A stretch of DNA of 40,255 nt from assembly GCA_026414665.1 (NCBI GenBank), contig JAOAIO010000015.1, positions 1-40,255 on the forward strand, in the 5' to 3' direction. Shown piece after piece: positions 1 to 8,125 of the stretch. The notes under the pieces are model-generated. The model saw nothing but the letters and a program-made list of their open reading frames with translations, had not been told where the DNA came from and ran no database searches. The stretch is from Azovibrio sp. GTDB taxonomy: Bacteria > Pseudomonadota > Gammaproteobacteria > Burkholderiales > Rhodocyclaceae. The translations under genes were made by a program, and so were the position numbers. How positions within the stretch are numbered: the stretch's first letter is position 1; each line of letters starts with the position of its first letter.

Positions 1-399
1 GTCTATGGCTATGCGGCGCCCTTGCAGCTACCCCTGGAGCTGCAGTACTGGAGCGGTAAATCTTGGGTGACGAATAGCGACGATGTCTGCACGACGCTTT
101 CGGCCAGCCATTTCTCCGCCGGTGGCTGGACGGTGGGAACGCCCACATTGACTGCCGGCAAGGGTAAGGTGGCGCTCACGCCCAATGCCAGCCGCAACGT
201 CAATGTCTGTGTCGACCTGGCTGGCGCGGACCCTGCTGGCCGGGGGAGCTGTGTTGCGGCTGCCCATCCTGCCATGCCCTGGCTCCAGTCGAAGTGGCCG
301 CCGGGCACGGAGTTCGACAACGATCCGGTGGCGCGCGCCAGCTTCGGCATCTTCAGCCCGGAAGGGCGCAAGGGCGTCTATAACCGGGAGATGTATTGA
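1..399 (+). CDS. mshQ: MshQ-like MSHA pilus protein (DUF6701), C-terminal end only
   Basis: The frame is open from base 1, so only about the last 132 residues are present. The visible part has the DUF6701 C-terminal pattern. It starts with a segment ending in QYWSGKSWVTNSDD and a Cys-containing stretch. It closes with WLQSKWPPGTEFDNDPVARA and then SFGIF...YNREMY, where this family usually ends. MshQ-type proteins are large, probably surface-exposed proteins encoded with MSHA pilins; their exact role is not settled. The TGA stop shares one base with the ATG of the next pilin gene (TGATG), so translation is probably coupled. Family assignment rests on pattern memory of the C terminus; the upstream domains are outside the window. 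Confidence 0.72.
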   Translation, partial: VYGYAAPLQLPLELQYWSGKSWVTNSDDVCTTLSASHFSAGGWTVGTPTLTAGKGKVALTPNASRNVNVCVDLAGADPAGRGSCVAAAHPAMPWLQSKWPPGTEFDNDPVARASFGIFSPEGRKGVYNREMY

Positions 400-884
400 T
401 GCGGCGTGGGCAGGCGCGGGCCGCTGGCTTTACCATGGTGGAGCTGGTGCTGGTCATCGTGCTGGTCGGCATACTCGCGTTTGCCGCCTTGCCGCGCATG
501 GAGTCGGGCGCCTTGTTCCGGCAGGCGGCATTCCGGGATCAGGTGGTGGCCACCTTGCGGCACGCCCAGAAAACCGCGGTGTCGCATCGCCGCCTGGTGT
601 GCGCCGATCTGAGCGGTAATCAGATCAACCTGAGCGTGGCAGCGAATTTTGGCGATCTTGCGTGTGGCGCCGGGGCCTTGCCGGGGCCGGATGGGCGCCT
701 GCCCGCCGCGGTAAGCCCGAATGCCGCGATTGCCTTGGCGGCGCTGCCAGGGCCGCTGCTGTTCTTTCAGCCGTCGGGCGCGGTGACGAGCGATGCCGCG
801 GGAATGGTCCCAGCGAATTTCAGCGTGAGCGTGACCGGCCAGGCGCCGGTCCAGGTCTTTGGCGCGACCGGTCATGTGGAGTAA
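399..884 (+). CDS. mshC: MshC-like minor pilin (GspH/prepilin-type)
   Basis: 161-residue prepilin. A short basic leader (MRRGQARAAG) ends in the cleavage/methylation motif G-FTMVEL, with the key Glu at mature position 5, followed by a hydrophobic helix of about 20 residues (VLVIVLVGILAFAAL). Two Cys in the globular part (near residues 68 and 87) could form the pilin disulfide. The prepilin peptidase encoded at 24814-25668 is the likely processing enzyme. The ATG at 399 overlaps the preceding stop; a TTG three bases earlier is possible but less likely. It is called MshC because it heads the C-D-O-P run; minor pilins diverge quickly, so the letter is less certain than the prepilin class. Confidence 0.75.
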   Translation: MRRGQARAAGFTMVELVLVIVLVGILAFAALPRMESGALFRQAAFRDQVVATLRHAQKTAVSHRRLVCADLSGNQINLSVAANFGDLACGAGALPGPDGRLPAAVSPNAAIALAALPGPLLFFQPSGAVTSDAAGMVPANFSVSVTGQAPVQVFGATGHVE

Positions 885-1320
885 GTGCCGCGGCATCACG
901 CTCGTGGAGCTGATATTGGCCATCGTCGTCATTGGTGCTGGCCTGGCTGGCGTCCTCGTGGCGTTTCAGACCGCCGTGCGCGCTTCCGCCGATCCGCTCG
1001 TGCGTAAGCAGATGGCCGCCATTGCCGAAGAAATGGTGGAGGAGATCTCCCTGCGTCCCTTCGCGGCCACCCCGAATGCGGCGCCGGCGCCATGCGCCCG
1101 CGATACCTTCAACGACATCGATGACTATAACGGCTATAACGTCGTCGGCATCTGCGACATTGCCGGCAATGCCCTGCCGCAGCTGGCGGATTATCAAGTG
1201 GCGGTGGCGGTGACGAATGCCAATCTCGCTGGCCTGACGGCAAAGCGCATCGAGGTCGATGTGCGCATGGGCGGGCAGCGCCTCGCGCTCGTGGCTTACC
1301 GCACGAATTGGGCGAATTGA
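874..1320 (+). CDS. mshD: MshD-like minor pilin
   Basis: 148-residue prepilin with a 7-residue leader (MWSKCRG) followed by ITLVELILAIVVIGAGLAG. The Glu at mature position 5 is kept, but the first mature residue is Ile, not the usual Phe. The globular part contains two Cys around the CARDTFNDIDDYNGY segment. The ATG at 874 lies inside the end of mshC (11-base overlap). A TTG at 859 would add five residues but gives an unusual leader, so ATG is preferred. It is expected to be a minor component of the MSHA pilus tip or initiation complex; this is inferred from family and position. Confidence 0.75.
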   Translation: MWSKCRGITLVELILAIVVIGAGLAGVLVAFQTAVRASADPLVRKQMAAIAEEMVEEISLRPFAATPNAAPAPCARDTFNDIDDYNGYNVVGICDIAGNALPQLADYQVAVAVTNANLAGLTAKRIEVDVRMGGQRLALVAYRTNWAN

Positions 1321-2180
1321 TGCGCATGAATCCCAACGCAAAAAACGGCAGGGGCTTCACGTTGGTGGAGCTCGTCCTCGTCATCGCCATTACCGGCATC
1401 ATCGCGGTGTCGGTCGCCGTTTTTTTTCGGCCTACGCTCGAGGGTTATTTCGATGCGCGGCGCCGCGCCACGTTGAGCGATAACGCCGATACGGCGCTGC
1501 GCCGCATGGTGCGCGAGGTGCGCCGCGCGGTGCCCAATTCCATTCGCCTGCCCAACGACCAGTGCTTCGAGTTCGTGCCCAGCCGCATGGGCGGCCTCTA
1601 CCGCCAGGCCGACGATATCGACAACGCCGGCGCGGACCCGCTCGATCTGACCGCGCCGGATGATCGCTTCGATGTGTTGTCGCCCCTCGTGCCGGCGCCG
1701 GCGGCAGGCGATTTCGTGGTGATCGGCAACCAGGTCGCCGACGATGTCTATGGCGGCGCGACGCGGGCCACGCTATCTGCCTGGCAGACGCCGCCTGTGC
1801 CGGGGGGCGCTAACGTCGGCGTAGGTCGGCTAGTGCTGACGGCGCCCCAGCAGTTTCCGCCGGCCTATGCTGGCGGCCGCTTTTTCATCGTCGATCAGAA
1901 TGAGCGCGCGATTTTTTATGAATGCCGCGGGGCGGGCGAGGCGGGCGGCAATGGCACCGGCGAGCTCGTGCGCATCGTGCGCGACTTCAATGCCGCGCCG
2001 CCGGCAGCATGTCCGGGGGTCGGTGGCGTGCGCCTGGCAAGCCGGGTGGCGGCTTGCGAGTTTGTCTATGATCCTGCCGCGACCGAGCAGTTCGGCTTCG
2101 TCTGGATGCGCCTTGAACTACTCGAGGCCGGCGAGCGGGTCGCGCTTGCCTTCGGCGTGCATGTGAGCAATGTGCCATGA
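1320..2180 (+). CDS. mshO: MshO-like minor pilin (PilW/GspJ type)
   Basis: 286-residue prepilin, longer than its neighbours as expected for the MshO/GspJ class. The leader MRMNPNAKNGRG is followed by FTLVELVLVIAITGIIAVSV, with Glu5 present. The rest is a large beta-rich domain with several Cys (QCFEF, YECRG, ACPGV, ACEFVY). The ATG at 1320 overlaps the mshD stop as TGATG. A minor pilin of this class usually helps form the priming complex at the pilus tip. The class is clear; the exact letter is inferred from the C-D-O-P order. Confidence 0.78.
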   Translation: MRMNPNAKNGRGFTLVELVLVIAITGIIAVSVAVFFRPTLEGYFDARRRATLSDNADTALRRMVREVRRAVPNSIRLPNDQCFEFVPSRMGGLYRQADDIDNAGADPLDLTAPDDRFDVLSPLVPAPAAGDFVVIGNQVADDVYGGATRATLSAWQTPPVPGGANVGVGRLVLTAPQQFPPAYAGGRFFIVDQNERAIFYECRGAGEAGGNGTGELVRIVRDFNAAPPAACPGVGGVRLASRVAACEFVYDPAATEQFGFVWMRLELLEAGERVALAFGVHVSNVP

Positions 2181-2647
2181 GCAGGCGGCGTGAGCGAGGC
2201 TTTGGCGCGATTGCCGCCATTCTGGTGCTGGTCATTCTGGGGGGATTGGCGGCAGCTATCGTCAGTTTTGCGAGTGGCCAGCAGGTGGCTTCGGCGCAGG
2301 ATATTCAAGCCAGCCGCGCCTGGCTGGCCGCCCATGCCGGCACCGAGTGGGGCTTGGCGCGGGCCTTGCAGGCGAACGACTGCGGCACCACCACGTGGAC
2401 GCATCCCGACTATGCCGACATGCGCGTCACGGTGGTCTGCACGCGAGGTGTTTATAACGAGGGCGAAACCACGCCCGGCAACCGGCGCGCCATCGCGGTG
2501 TTCCGCATCGTGGCAACGGCCTGTAATGGCGCCGGGGCGTGTCCCGATGCCGCGGCGGTCGGCAATCTCTTGTATGTCGAGCGGCAGCGCGTCGCGGTGG
2601 CGTTTTGCCAGCTCGATGCAGCCGGCAATTGCCTGCCGGGCTCGTGA
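2177..2647 (+). CDS. mshP: MshP-like minor pilin without Glu5
   Basis: 156 residues. The N terminus is MSRRRERG-FGAIAAILVLVILGGLAAAI, a basic leader and hydrophobic helix like a prepilin. Mature position 5 is Ala, not Glu, as in the PilX/GspK-like component that caps a minor-pilin complex. Cys residues at DCGTT, VVCTRG, ACNGAGAC, FCQLDAAGNC suggest disulfides. The start overlaps the mshO stop as ATGA. It is the last gene of the first msh block; a 135-base gap follows before mshI. Confidence 0.72.
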   Translation: MSRRRERGFGAIAAILVLVILGGLAAAIVSFASGQQVASAQDIQASRAWLAAHAGTEWGLARALQANDCGTTTWTHPDYADMRVTVVCTRGVYNEGETTPGNRRAIAVFRIVATACNGAGACPDAAAVGNLLYVERQRVAVAFCQLDAAGNCLPGS

Positions 2648-2782
2648 GCTTGATGGGCCACCGCCTGGCGAGACCGGGCTGACCTCAAAAAAACATAAGT
2701 AAATAATGGGGTTGTGCTTCACTTTTAAAGTGATTTGTGCTGATATTGCACCTGGGCTTACTTTGGCTGCAATTCAACTTTC
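2648..2782 (+). promoter_or_regulatory. gap before mshI with two small dyads; probable promoter region
   Basis: This is the only real gap inside the msh locus. It is AT-richer than the flanks and holds a 13-base palindrome, CACTTTTAAAGTG, at 2720-2732 and a second dyad GTGC...GCAC at 2737-2751. No convincing sigma-70 or sigma-54 element could be read, and no intrinsic terminator with a T-run follows mshP. A promoter for the mshI-N block is inferred from position only. Confidence 0.3.
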
Positions 2783-3721
2783 ATGCTTTCCTCGTGGTTC
2801 GCCCGACGGCGACGTCTGAAATCCGGTTGGCTCGCCGTCTGCCCGGCGCAAGACGGCGTGGCGCTGGCCGCGCTTGGCGCTGTGTCCGGCCGGCCGCGGC
2901 TCGAATGGGCGACGTTCGCGGAAGGGAAGGAACTCGATCTGGCGGCACTGGCCAAGGCGCACGGCTTGTCTGCCTGGCGCCTTGTCACCTTGCTCGCGCC
3001 GGGCAGCTATCAGCTCGTGCAGATGAACGCGCCCGCGGTGCCGCGCACGGAGTGGAAAGAAGCCTTGCGCTGGCAGCTCAAGGATTTCATCGATTTTCCG
3101 GTCGAGCAGGCAAGCTTCGACGTGCTCGAGATTCCGACCGAAGCCTATGCGCCCGGCCGGCCGACCTCGGTGTATGTCGTCGTCGCGGCCAATCAGCAGG
3201 TGGCGCCGGTGATGCAGCGCTTCGACCGCTTGCGCCTTGCGCTCAAAGTCATCGACATTCCCGAGCTGGCCTTGCGCAATGTCGCGGCCCGGCTCGAAGA
3301 GGAAAACCGCGGCTTGGCGCTGTTGGCGTTCGATGCCGGTGGTGGCTTACTCGTCATTACCTTCAAAGGCGAGCTCTACGCCAGCCGGCGCATCGAGATT
3401 TCTCTCGCGCAGTTCTCCCAGGCCGACGGTGAGCGGCGCCAAGCGCTGTTTGAGCGCATCGGCCTCGAGCTGCAACGCACCCTCGATGCCTTCGACCGCC
3501 AATACAGCTTCATTTCCATCGCGCGCTTGCTGCTTGCCCCGCGCCCCGAGCTAGGCGGGCTCATCGATTATCTGGCAAGTAGCCTCTACGTGCCGGTCGA
3601 GGCCATGGATTTGTCTGAACGCATCGATTTGTCCGCCGTGCCGGCGCTCAAGCAGCCGGTCGAGCAATCCCGCTACCTCTTCGCGCTAGGCGCGGCGCTC
3701 CGGCCGGAGGAGGCGGCGTGA
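2783..3721 (+). CDS. mshI: MshI, PilM-like MSHA assembly protein
   Basis: 312-residue protein without a signal peptide, resembling the actin-like PilM/MshI platform protein. The first third has conserved features such as LLAPGSYQLVQMNAPAVP and the WQLKDFIDFPVEQASFDVLEIP segment typical of MshI. The centre has an actin-fold-like glycine stretch (LLAFDAGGGLLVITFKGELY). It should sit on the cytoplasmic face and bind the N terminus of the following PilN-like protein. No strong ribosome-binding site is visible before the ATG. Its stop overlaps the GTG of the next gene. First gene of the assembly block. Confidence 0.82.
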   Translation: MLSSWFARRRRLKSGWLAVCPAQDGVALAALGAVSGRPRLEWATFAEGKELDLAALAKAHGLSAWRLVTLLAPGSYQLVQMNAPAVPRTEWKEALRWQLKDFIDFPVEQASFDVLEIPTEAYAPGRPTSVYVVVAANQQVAPVMQRFDRLRLALKVIDIPELALRNVAARLEEENRGLALLAFDAGGGLLVITFKGELYASRRIEISLAQFSQADGERRQALFERIGLELQRTLDAFDRQYSFISIARLLLAPRPELGGLIDYLASSLYVPVEAMDLSERIDLSAVPALKQPVEQSRYLFALGAALRPEEAA

Positions 3722-4380
3722 GTCAGCAGATCAACCTCCTCAATCCGGCGCTGCGGCCCAAGCCGGAGCTTTTGAGCCTGAACCACATCGCGCTGGCGGC
3801 GAGCTGGGTGCTGGTGCTGGTGCTCCTGGCTGGGGCTTGGGCTGAGCATCGGCTCGATGCGGCGCGGGCGCGGCTCGCAGCGCAGGCGGCGGGGGCCAAG
3901 GCGGCCCAGGCGCAGCTGGCCGAATTGACGGCGCTTGCCGCGAGCCGGCGCCCGAGCGCGGCGCTCGTGCAAGAGGTGGAGCGCATGCGGCAGCTCCTAC
4001 ACGACAAGCGCGAGGCGCTGCGCATCCTCGAGCGCGGCAGCGTCGGCTCCACCGAAGGCTTCGCGCCGTTCATGGAAGCGTTGGCGCAGAGCGTGCCCGA
4101 CGGCGTGTGGCTAACCGGCTTCGAGGTACAGCGCGATAGCCGGCGGCTGCGCCTCGAAGGGCGGATGCTGGCGGAAACCTTGCTGCCGGTTTTCGTGGCG
4201 CAGATGAACCGTGATCCGCGCCTGCAAGGGCAAGCCTTCGCCGCCTTGCACATCGTGCAGTACGTGCCGCCTCCGGCCGCGTCCGGGCAGCAGAGCGGCG
4301 CGGCGGATTCGGCCAAAGACGAGCCACCGCATTGGCGCTTCGTGCTGGGCAGCGATTTCGACCAGAAAGGCCAGCCATGA
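3718..4380 (+). CDS. PilN-like MSHA inner-membrane assembly protein
   Basis: 220 residues starting SQQINLLNPALRPK, the classic PilN N-terminal motif (INLLP-like) that binds PilM/MshI in the cytoplasm. One membrane segment follows at about residues 27-42 (ALAASWVLVLVLLAGAW). Next is a coiled-coil rich in Ala, Arg and Glu at about 45-105, then a periplasmic ferredoxin-like PilN domain (GVWLTGFEVQRDSRRLRLEG). The GTG start at 3718 overlaps the mshI stop (GTGA). Some annotations fold this gene under MshI2 or MshJ; I leave the symbol blank. Confidence 0.78.
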   Translation: MSQQINLLNPALRPKPELLSLNHIALAASWVLVLVLLAGAWAEHRLDAARARLAAQAAGAKAAQAQLAELTALAASRRPSAALVQEVERMRQLLHDKREALRILERGSVGSTEGFAPFMEALAQSVPDGVWLTGFEVQRDSRRLRLEGRMLAETLLPVFVAQMNRDPRLQGQAFAALHIVQYVPPPAASGQQSGAADSAKDEPPHWRFVLGSDFDQKGQP

Positions 4381-5075
4381 ACATCCTTCCCGCAGCCGCG
4401 CTACGGCAATGGCAGGCATGGAGCACGCGCTTTCAGGCCTTGAGCCGGCGCGAGCGGCTCTGGCTCGCCTTGGCCTTGATTGGCGGCATTGGCTATCTCG
4501 GTATCGTGCTGTGGGTCGAGCCGACCTGGGCCCAGGCGCGCCGGCTTGAACAGCAAGCCAGCGCCGCGGCGGCCGATCTCGCGGGCGTACAGGCGCAGAT
4601 ACAGGCAGTGGGGGCGCAGGTGGCGCGTGATCCGGATCTGCCCGTGCGCCAGGAGCAAGCCGCGCTGAGCGCGCAGCTGGCCGAGCTGGATCAGCGCTTG
4701 GCCGCTTTTCAGGGGACGCTCGTGGCGCCCAACGAGGCGGGCGCCTTGCTAAGCGATTTGGTGCGGCGCCAGCCGGGCGTGCGGGTAGCGGGGCTGACCA
4801 CCTTGCCGGCGACCGGGCTGCTCACCGAGATGCACGCAGCAGGCGAGGCCAACGCCGCGGCGCCGGCGCGCGCGCTCGATGTCTATCGGCACGGTTTCGA
4901 GCTGAAGCTGCGCGGCAACTACTTGGATTTGCTCGCTTATCTCAAGGGACTCGAAGCGGAGCCCAAGCAGCTGTTGTGGCAGCGTGCCGCGCTCGTGGTG
5001 CGCGAGTATCCCGAGTCGGAATTGACCTTGCAGGTCTATACCTTGAGTTTCGCTAAACACTGGCTGACTTTGTGA
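4377..5075 (+). CDS. mshJ: MshJ, PilO-like MSHA assembly protein
   Basis: 232 residues from the ATG at 4377, which overlaps the previous stop (ATGA). The pattern is PilO-like: a short cytoplasmic N terminus containing LSRRERLWL, one membrane helix near residues 32-48 (LALALIGGIGYLGIVLWV), a long coiled-coil rich in Gln/Ala to about 125, then a small periplasmic alpha/beta domain. With the preceding PilN-like protein it should form the inner-membrane alignment subcomplex. The position between the PilN-like gene and mshK supports MshJ. Confidence 0.78.
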   Translation: MNILPAAALRQWQAWSTRFQALSRRERLWLALALIGGIGYLGIVLWVEPTWAQARRLEQQASAAAADLAGVQAQIQAVGAQVARDPDLPVRQEQAALSAQLAELDQRLAAFQGTLVAPNEAGALLSDLVRRQPGVRVAGLTTLPATGLLTEMHAAGEANAAAPARALDVYRHGFELKLRGNYLDLLAYLKGLEAEPKQLLWQRAALVVREYPESELTLQVYTLSFAKHWLTL

Positions 5076-5434
5076 TGCAACGCTTATTGTTCGGCCTGTG
5101 CGCCGCTTTGCCCATGTTCGCCGCTCATGCGGGCGATCTGGCGCCGCTACGCGATCCGACCCGCCCGCCTGGCCTAGCGCAACAGGCGGCGGGCAGCGCC
5201 GAGCAGGGCTTGCGCCTGGATGCGATCAAGCGCGGCCGTGCCGGCAAGGCGCTGGCGGTAATCAATGGCACCCGGCTATACGTCGGCGATGAGATCCAAG
5301 GCTGGCGCCTGATGGCGGTGGGCGATTCAGCCGTGCGCTTGCAAGGCCCGGAAGGGCGTCAGACGCTGCGGTTGACGCCGGCCGTCGAGGCGACGCGGCC
5401 GGGCCAGGCCGGGAGCGGAGGAAAATCAAAATGA
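5075..5434 (+). CDS. mshK: MshK, small periplasmic MSHA protein (PilP-like role)
   Basis: About 119 residues with a cleavable signal peptide (MQRLLFGLCAALPMFAAHA, cut before GDL). The mature start has the DPTRPP motif common to MshK/PilP/GspC-type proteins that touch the secretin. The middle VINGTRLYVGDEIQGWRLMA is the small beta domain used for secretin contacts. The ATG at 5075 overlaps the mshJ stop; a GTG at 5072 would add one residue. The position directly before the secretin gene supports the call. Confidence 0.78.
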   Translation: MQRLLFGLCAALPMFAAHAGDLAPLRDPTRPPGLAQQAAGSAEQGLRLDAIKRGRAGKALAVINGTRLYVGDEIQGWRLMAVGDSAVRLQGPEGRQTLRLTPAVEATRPGQAGSGGKSK

Positions 5435-7260
5435 AATACGGACGAACCATGCCGTTCTTGGCGCTCGCGGCGGCACTTTCTGGGTGCACGCCGATGTTGG
5501 CGCGCAACGAGGCTTACGATCAGATTCAGGCCAGTCTCGAACAGGCGGGCCAGCAGCGCGAACGCGAGCCGACGGCGATCGACGCGGCGCTCCTGCCGCC
5601 AGTGCAGGTGCCCTTGCCGACGGCTGCCCGCGCCTTGGAGCCACGCTTCGATCTGGCCGTGGTGGAGGCGCCGGCGGCGCAGGTGTTTCTTGCCCTGGTA
5701 GACGGCAGCCGTTACAGCATGTTGCTGCCGCCCGATCTTTCCGGTCAGTTGACCCTGAATTTGAAGAACGTCACGGTGCTCGAAGCGCTCGAAGTCATCC
5801 GCGAGCTTTACGGCTACGATTTCCGCGTGCAGGGCAACCGCATCCTGGTGCAGCCCAACACGCCGCAGACCCGCATCTTCCAGGTCAGCTATTTGGCGAG
5901 TAAGCGTAGCGGCACTTCATCGACCCGCGTGGTTTCCTCGAATAGCACGAGCAGCGCCACTTCCGCGGGCAGCAGCAGTCTGCCTGGCATGACTGGCAAT
6001 AGCGGCGGCAGCGTCAATCAGGCGGGGGAAACGACGAACGTGTTTACCGGCCAGGCTTCCCGTTTCTGGCTGGAGCTGGGGGTGGGCATCGCCGCCGCCC
6101 TCGATTGCAGCTATGAGATCACCGCCGCTGGGCCGGCTACGGGCGCCGCCGGTCAGGGCATGATGGCGCAGGTGCTGGCGCAAAACATCAGCAATGTGCG
6201 CTGCCCAGAGGGGCGGCGCTTTCTCATGAACAAGCAGTCGGGCGTGGTCATGGTGCGCGCCTTGCCGAGCGAGCTGCGCGAGGTTGGCGAGCTCATCAAA
6301 GCCTTGCAGGCTGGCATCGAGCGCCAGGTGATGCTGGAAGCCAAGCTCATCGAAGTGGAACTGAAAGACGGCTTCGAGAGCGGCGTCAATTGGGCGGCGT
6401 TCGATAGCTATGGACGGCAGCGTTGGGGGGTGAATGCCAATACCGACCGCGCTCCCTTTCCGAGCGCGCCGCCGCTACCCGGCGCGACGCTGACTGGCGG
6501 CACGACTGGGGTTCTGCGTAGCTTCCCGATCCCCGGCGCCCTGGGGCTGTCCTTCCAGACTTCGGATTTTGCCTCGATCATCCAGTTCCTGGAGACGCAA
6601 GGCACGGTTTATGTGATGTCCAATCCGCGCATCGCCACCCTCAATAACCAGAAGGCGGTGCTCAAGGTGGGGACGGATGATTACTACGTGACCCGCGTGA
6701 CGGCCGGCACGACGACCAACAGCGGCAGCGGCGATACCACCAACCCGCCCAATATCGAAGCGCAGCCGTTCTTCTCCGGCATCGCGCTCGACGTGACGCC
6801 GCAGATCGACGATAACGGCATGATCACGCTGCACATTCGCCCGGCCGTGACCGAGGTGAGCTCGAAAAACCTGATCGTCAATCTCGGCGAGCAAGCCGGC
6901 ACCTACACGCTGCCGTTCGCATCGAGTCGGGTCAAGGAGACCGATAGCATCGTGCGCGTGCGTGACGGCACGATCGTGGCCATTGGCGGCCTCATGTCGC
7001 AAGAACAGTCGAGTGGCGAGAGCAAGGTGCCCGGCTTTGGCGACATTCCCCTGCTTGGGCATTTCTTCAAGCAGACCAACCGTGGGCTACGCAAGCGCGA
7101 GATGGTGGTGCTGATCAAGCCCACCGTGATCCGCGACGATGCCGATTGGCAGCCCGATCTGGAGGCCGTGCGCGGCCGCCTCGATGGCTTCGATCCGCGC
7201 AAGCTACCCGCTTTGGCCAATCCGGTGACTGCCATCCGCGCTCCCGCTCATGGGCAGTAA
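5431..7260 (+). CDS. mshL: MshL, outer-membrane secretin
   Basis: 609 residues, the usual MshL length. A lipoprotein signal ends in LSGC (Cys19), so the protein should be lipidated and sent to the outer membrane. Residues about 65-155 form the secretin N0/STN-like domain (FDLAVVEAPAAQVFLALVDG). A Ser/Thr/Gly-rich stretch around 165-205 follows. The C-terminal half is the secretin beta domain, with FLETQGTVYVMSNPRIATLN, then VRDGTIVAIGGLMSQ and VPGFGDIPLLGHFFK. It makes the pore through which the MSHA pilus exits. The ATG overlaps the mshK stop in AAAATGAAA; the end overlaps mshM by 11 bases. Confidence 0.93.
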   Translation: MKYGRTMPFLALAAALSGCTPMLARNEAYDQIQASLEQAGQQREREPTAIDAALLPPVQVPLPTAARALEPRFDLAVVEAPAAQVFLALVDGSRYSMLLPPDLSGQLTLNLKNVTVLEALEVIRELYGYDFRVQGNRILVQPNTPQTRIFQVSYLASKRSGTSSTRVVSSNSTSSATSAGSSSLPGMTGNSGGSVNQAGETTNVFTGQASRFWLELGVGIAAALDCSYEITAAGPATGAAGQGMMAQVLAQNISNVRCPEGRRFLMNKQSGVVMVRALPSELREVGELIKALQAGIERQVMLEAKLIEVELKDGFESGVNWAAFDSYGRQRWGVNANTDRAPFPSAPPLPGATLTGGTTGVLRSFPIPGALGLSFQTSDFASIIQFLETQGTVYVMSNPRIATLNNQKAVLKVGTDDYYVTRVTAGTTTNSGSGDTTNPPNIEAQPFFSGIALDVTPQIDDNGMITLHIRPAVTEVSSKNLIVNLGEQAGTYTLPFASSRVKETDSIVRVRDGTIVAIGGLMSQEQSSGESKVPGFGDIPLLGHFFKQTNRGLRKREMVVLIKPTVIRDDADWQPDLEAVRGRLDGFDPRKLPALANPVTAIRAPAHGQ

Positions 7261-8116
7261 GCAGAGTCTGGCCGTCCCCGCGCCGCCGTATCTGGCCCAT
7301 TTCGGCTTGCGCGAGGCACCCTTTAGCTTGACACCGGATACGCAGTTCGTGTTCGGCACCCGCGCCCATGTCGAAGCGGTGAACACCTTGCTCGTGGCGC
7401 TCAACGGCGGCGAAGGCTTCGTCAAGATCGTCGGCGAGGTCGGCACCGGCAAGACCTTGCTTTGCCGGCGCTTGCTCAAGGCCTTGCAAGGCCGGGCGGT
7501 AACCGCCTATGTGCCGAATCCGCGGCTGACCCCGACTGAGCTGCTGGTGGCGCTGGCCGAAGAGTTTCAGCTCATCTTAGAGGGCAAGGACAATGCCCAT
7601 TTGCTCACCAAGCAGCTCAACGATGCGCTTTTGGAGTTCGCGCGTCTTGGACGCGGCGTCGTGGTCTGCATCGACGAAGCCCAGGCCTTGCCGCGCGAGA
7701 GCCTGGAAACGCTGCGCTTACTGTCGAATCTCGAAACCGAAAAGCGCAAGCTGATGCAGATCGTGCTCTTTGGCCAGCCGGAGTTGGATGCGCATCTCGA
7801 CGATCCGGCCATCCGCCAGCTCAAGCAGCGCATTACCTTTCATTACCGGCTAGATGCCCTACAGCCGGAAGAGCTGCCTCTCTACATCGCGCATCGCCTG
7901 CAAGTGGCGGGGGCGAGCACCGGCGGCACGCTGTTCGACCGGCGTGCGCTCGCGGCGCTGTTTAAGGCGAGCCGGGGCACGCCGCGCCTGGTCAACATCC
8001 TCGCCAACAAAGCGCTGATGGCGGCCTATGGCGAAGGCGCGGCAAACGTCAAGCGCCGGCATGTAGTGGCCGCGGCCCGCGACACCGAAGGGGCCCGGCC
8101 GAGTTTCTGGTGGTGA
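7250..8116 (+). CDS. mshM: MshM, ExeA-like AAA ATPase
   Basis: 288 residues, all ATPase domain. Walker A is GEVGTGKT at residues 62-69 and Walker B is VVVCIDEAQ at about 138-146. The AAA_22/ExeA family signature ITFHYRLDALQPEEL and the sensor-like RGTPRLVNILANKALMAA stretch follow. Unlike ExeA or GspA it has no transmembrane or peptidoglycan-binding tail. MshM is thought to help secretin assembly or insertion. The ATG lies inside the end of mshL. Nine bases separate its stop from mshN, and they contain that gene's ribosome-binding site (GAGGAG). Confidence 0.9.
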   Translation: MGSKQSLAVPAPPYLAHFGLREAPFSLTPDTQFVFGTRAHVEAVNTLLVALNGGEGFVKIVGEVGTGKTLLCRRLLKALQGRAVTAYVPNPRLTPTELLVALAEEFQLILEGKDNAHLLTKQLNDALLEFARLGRGVVVCIDEAQALPRESLETLRLLSNLETEKRKLMQIVLFGQPELDAHLDDPAIRQLKQRITFHYRLDALQPEELPLYIAHRLQVAGASTGGTLFDRRALAALFKASRGTPRLVNILANKALMAAYGEGAANVKRRHVVAAARDTEGARPSFWW

Positions 8117-8125
8117 GGAGCGATC

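Noticed and set aside
2712-2782. Possible sigma-54 or sigma-70 promoter before mshI
   Set aside because: TGGCTGCAATT does not have the GG-N10-GC spacing of sigma-54, and no -35/-10 pair with 16-18 bases could be found. Only the gap and its dyads are reported.
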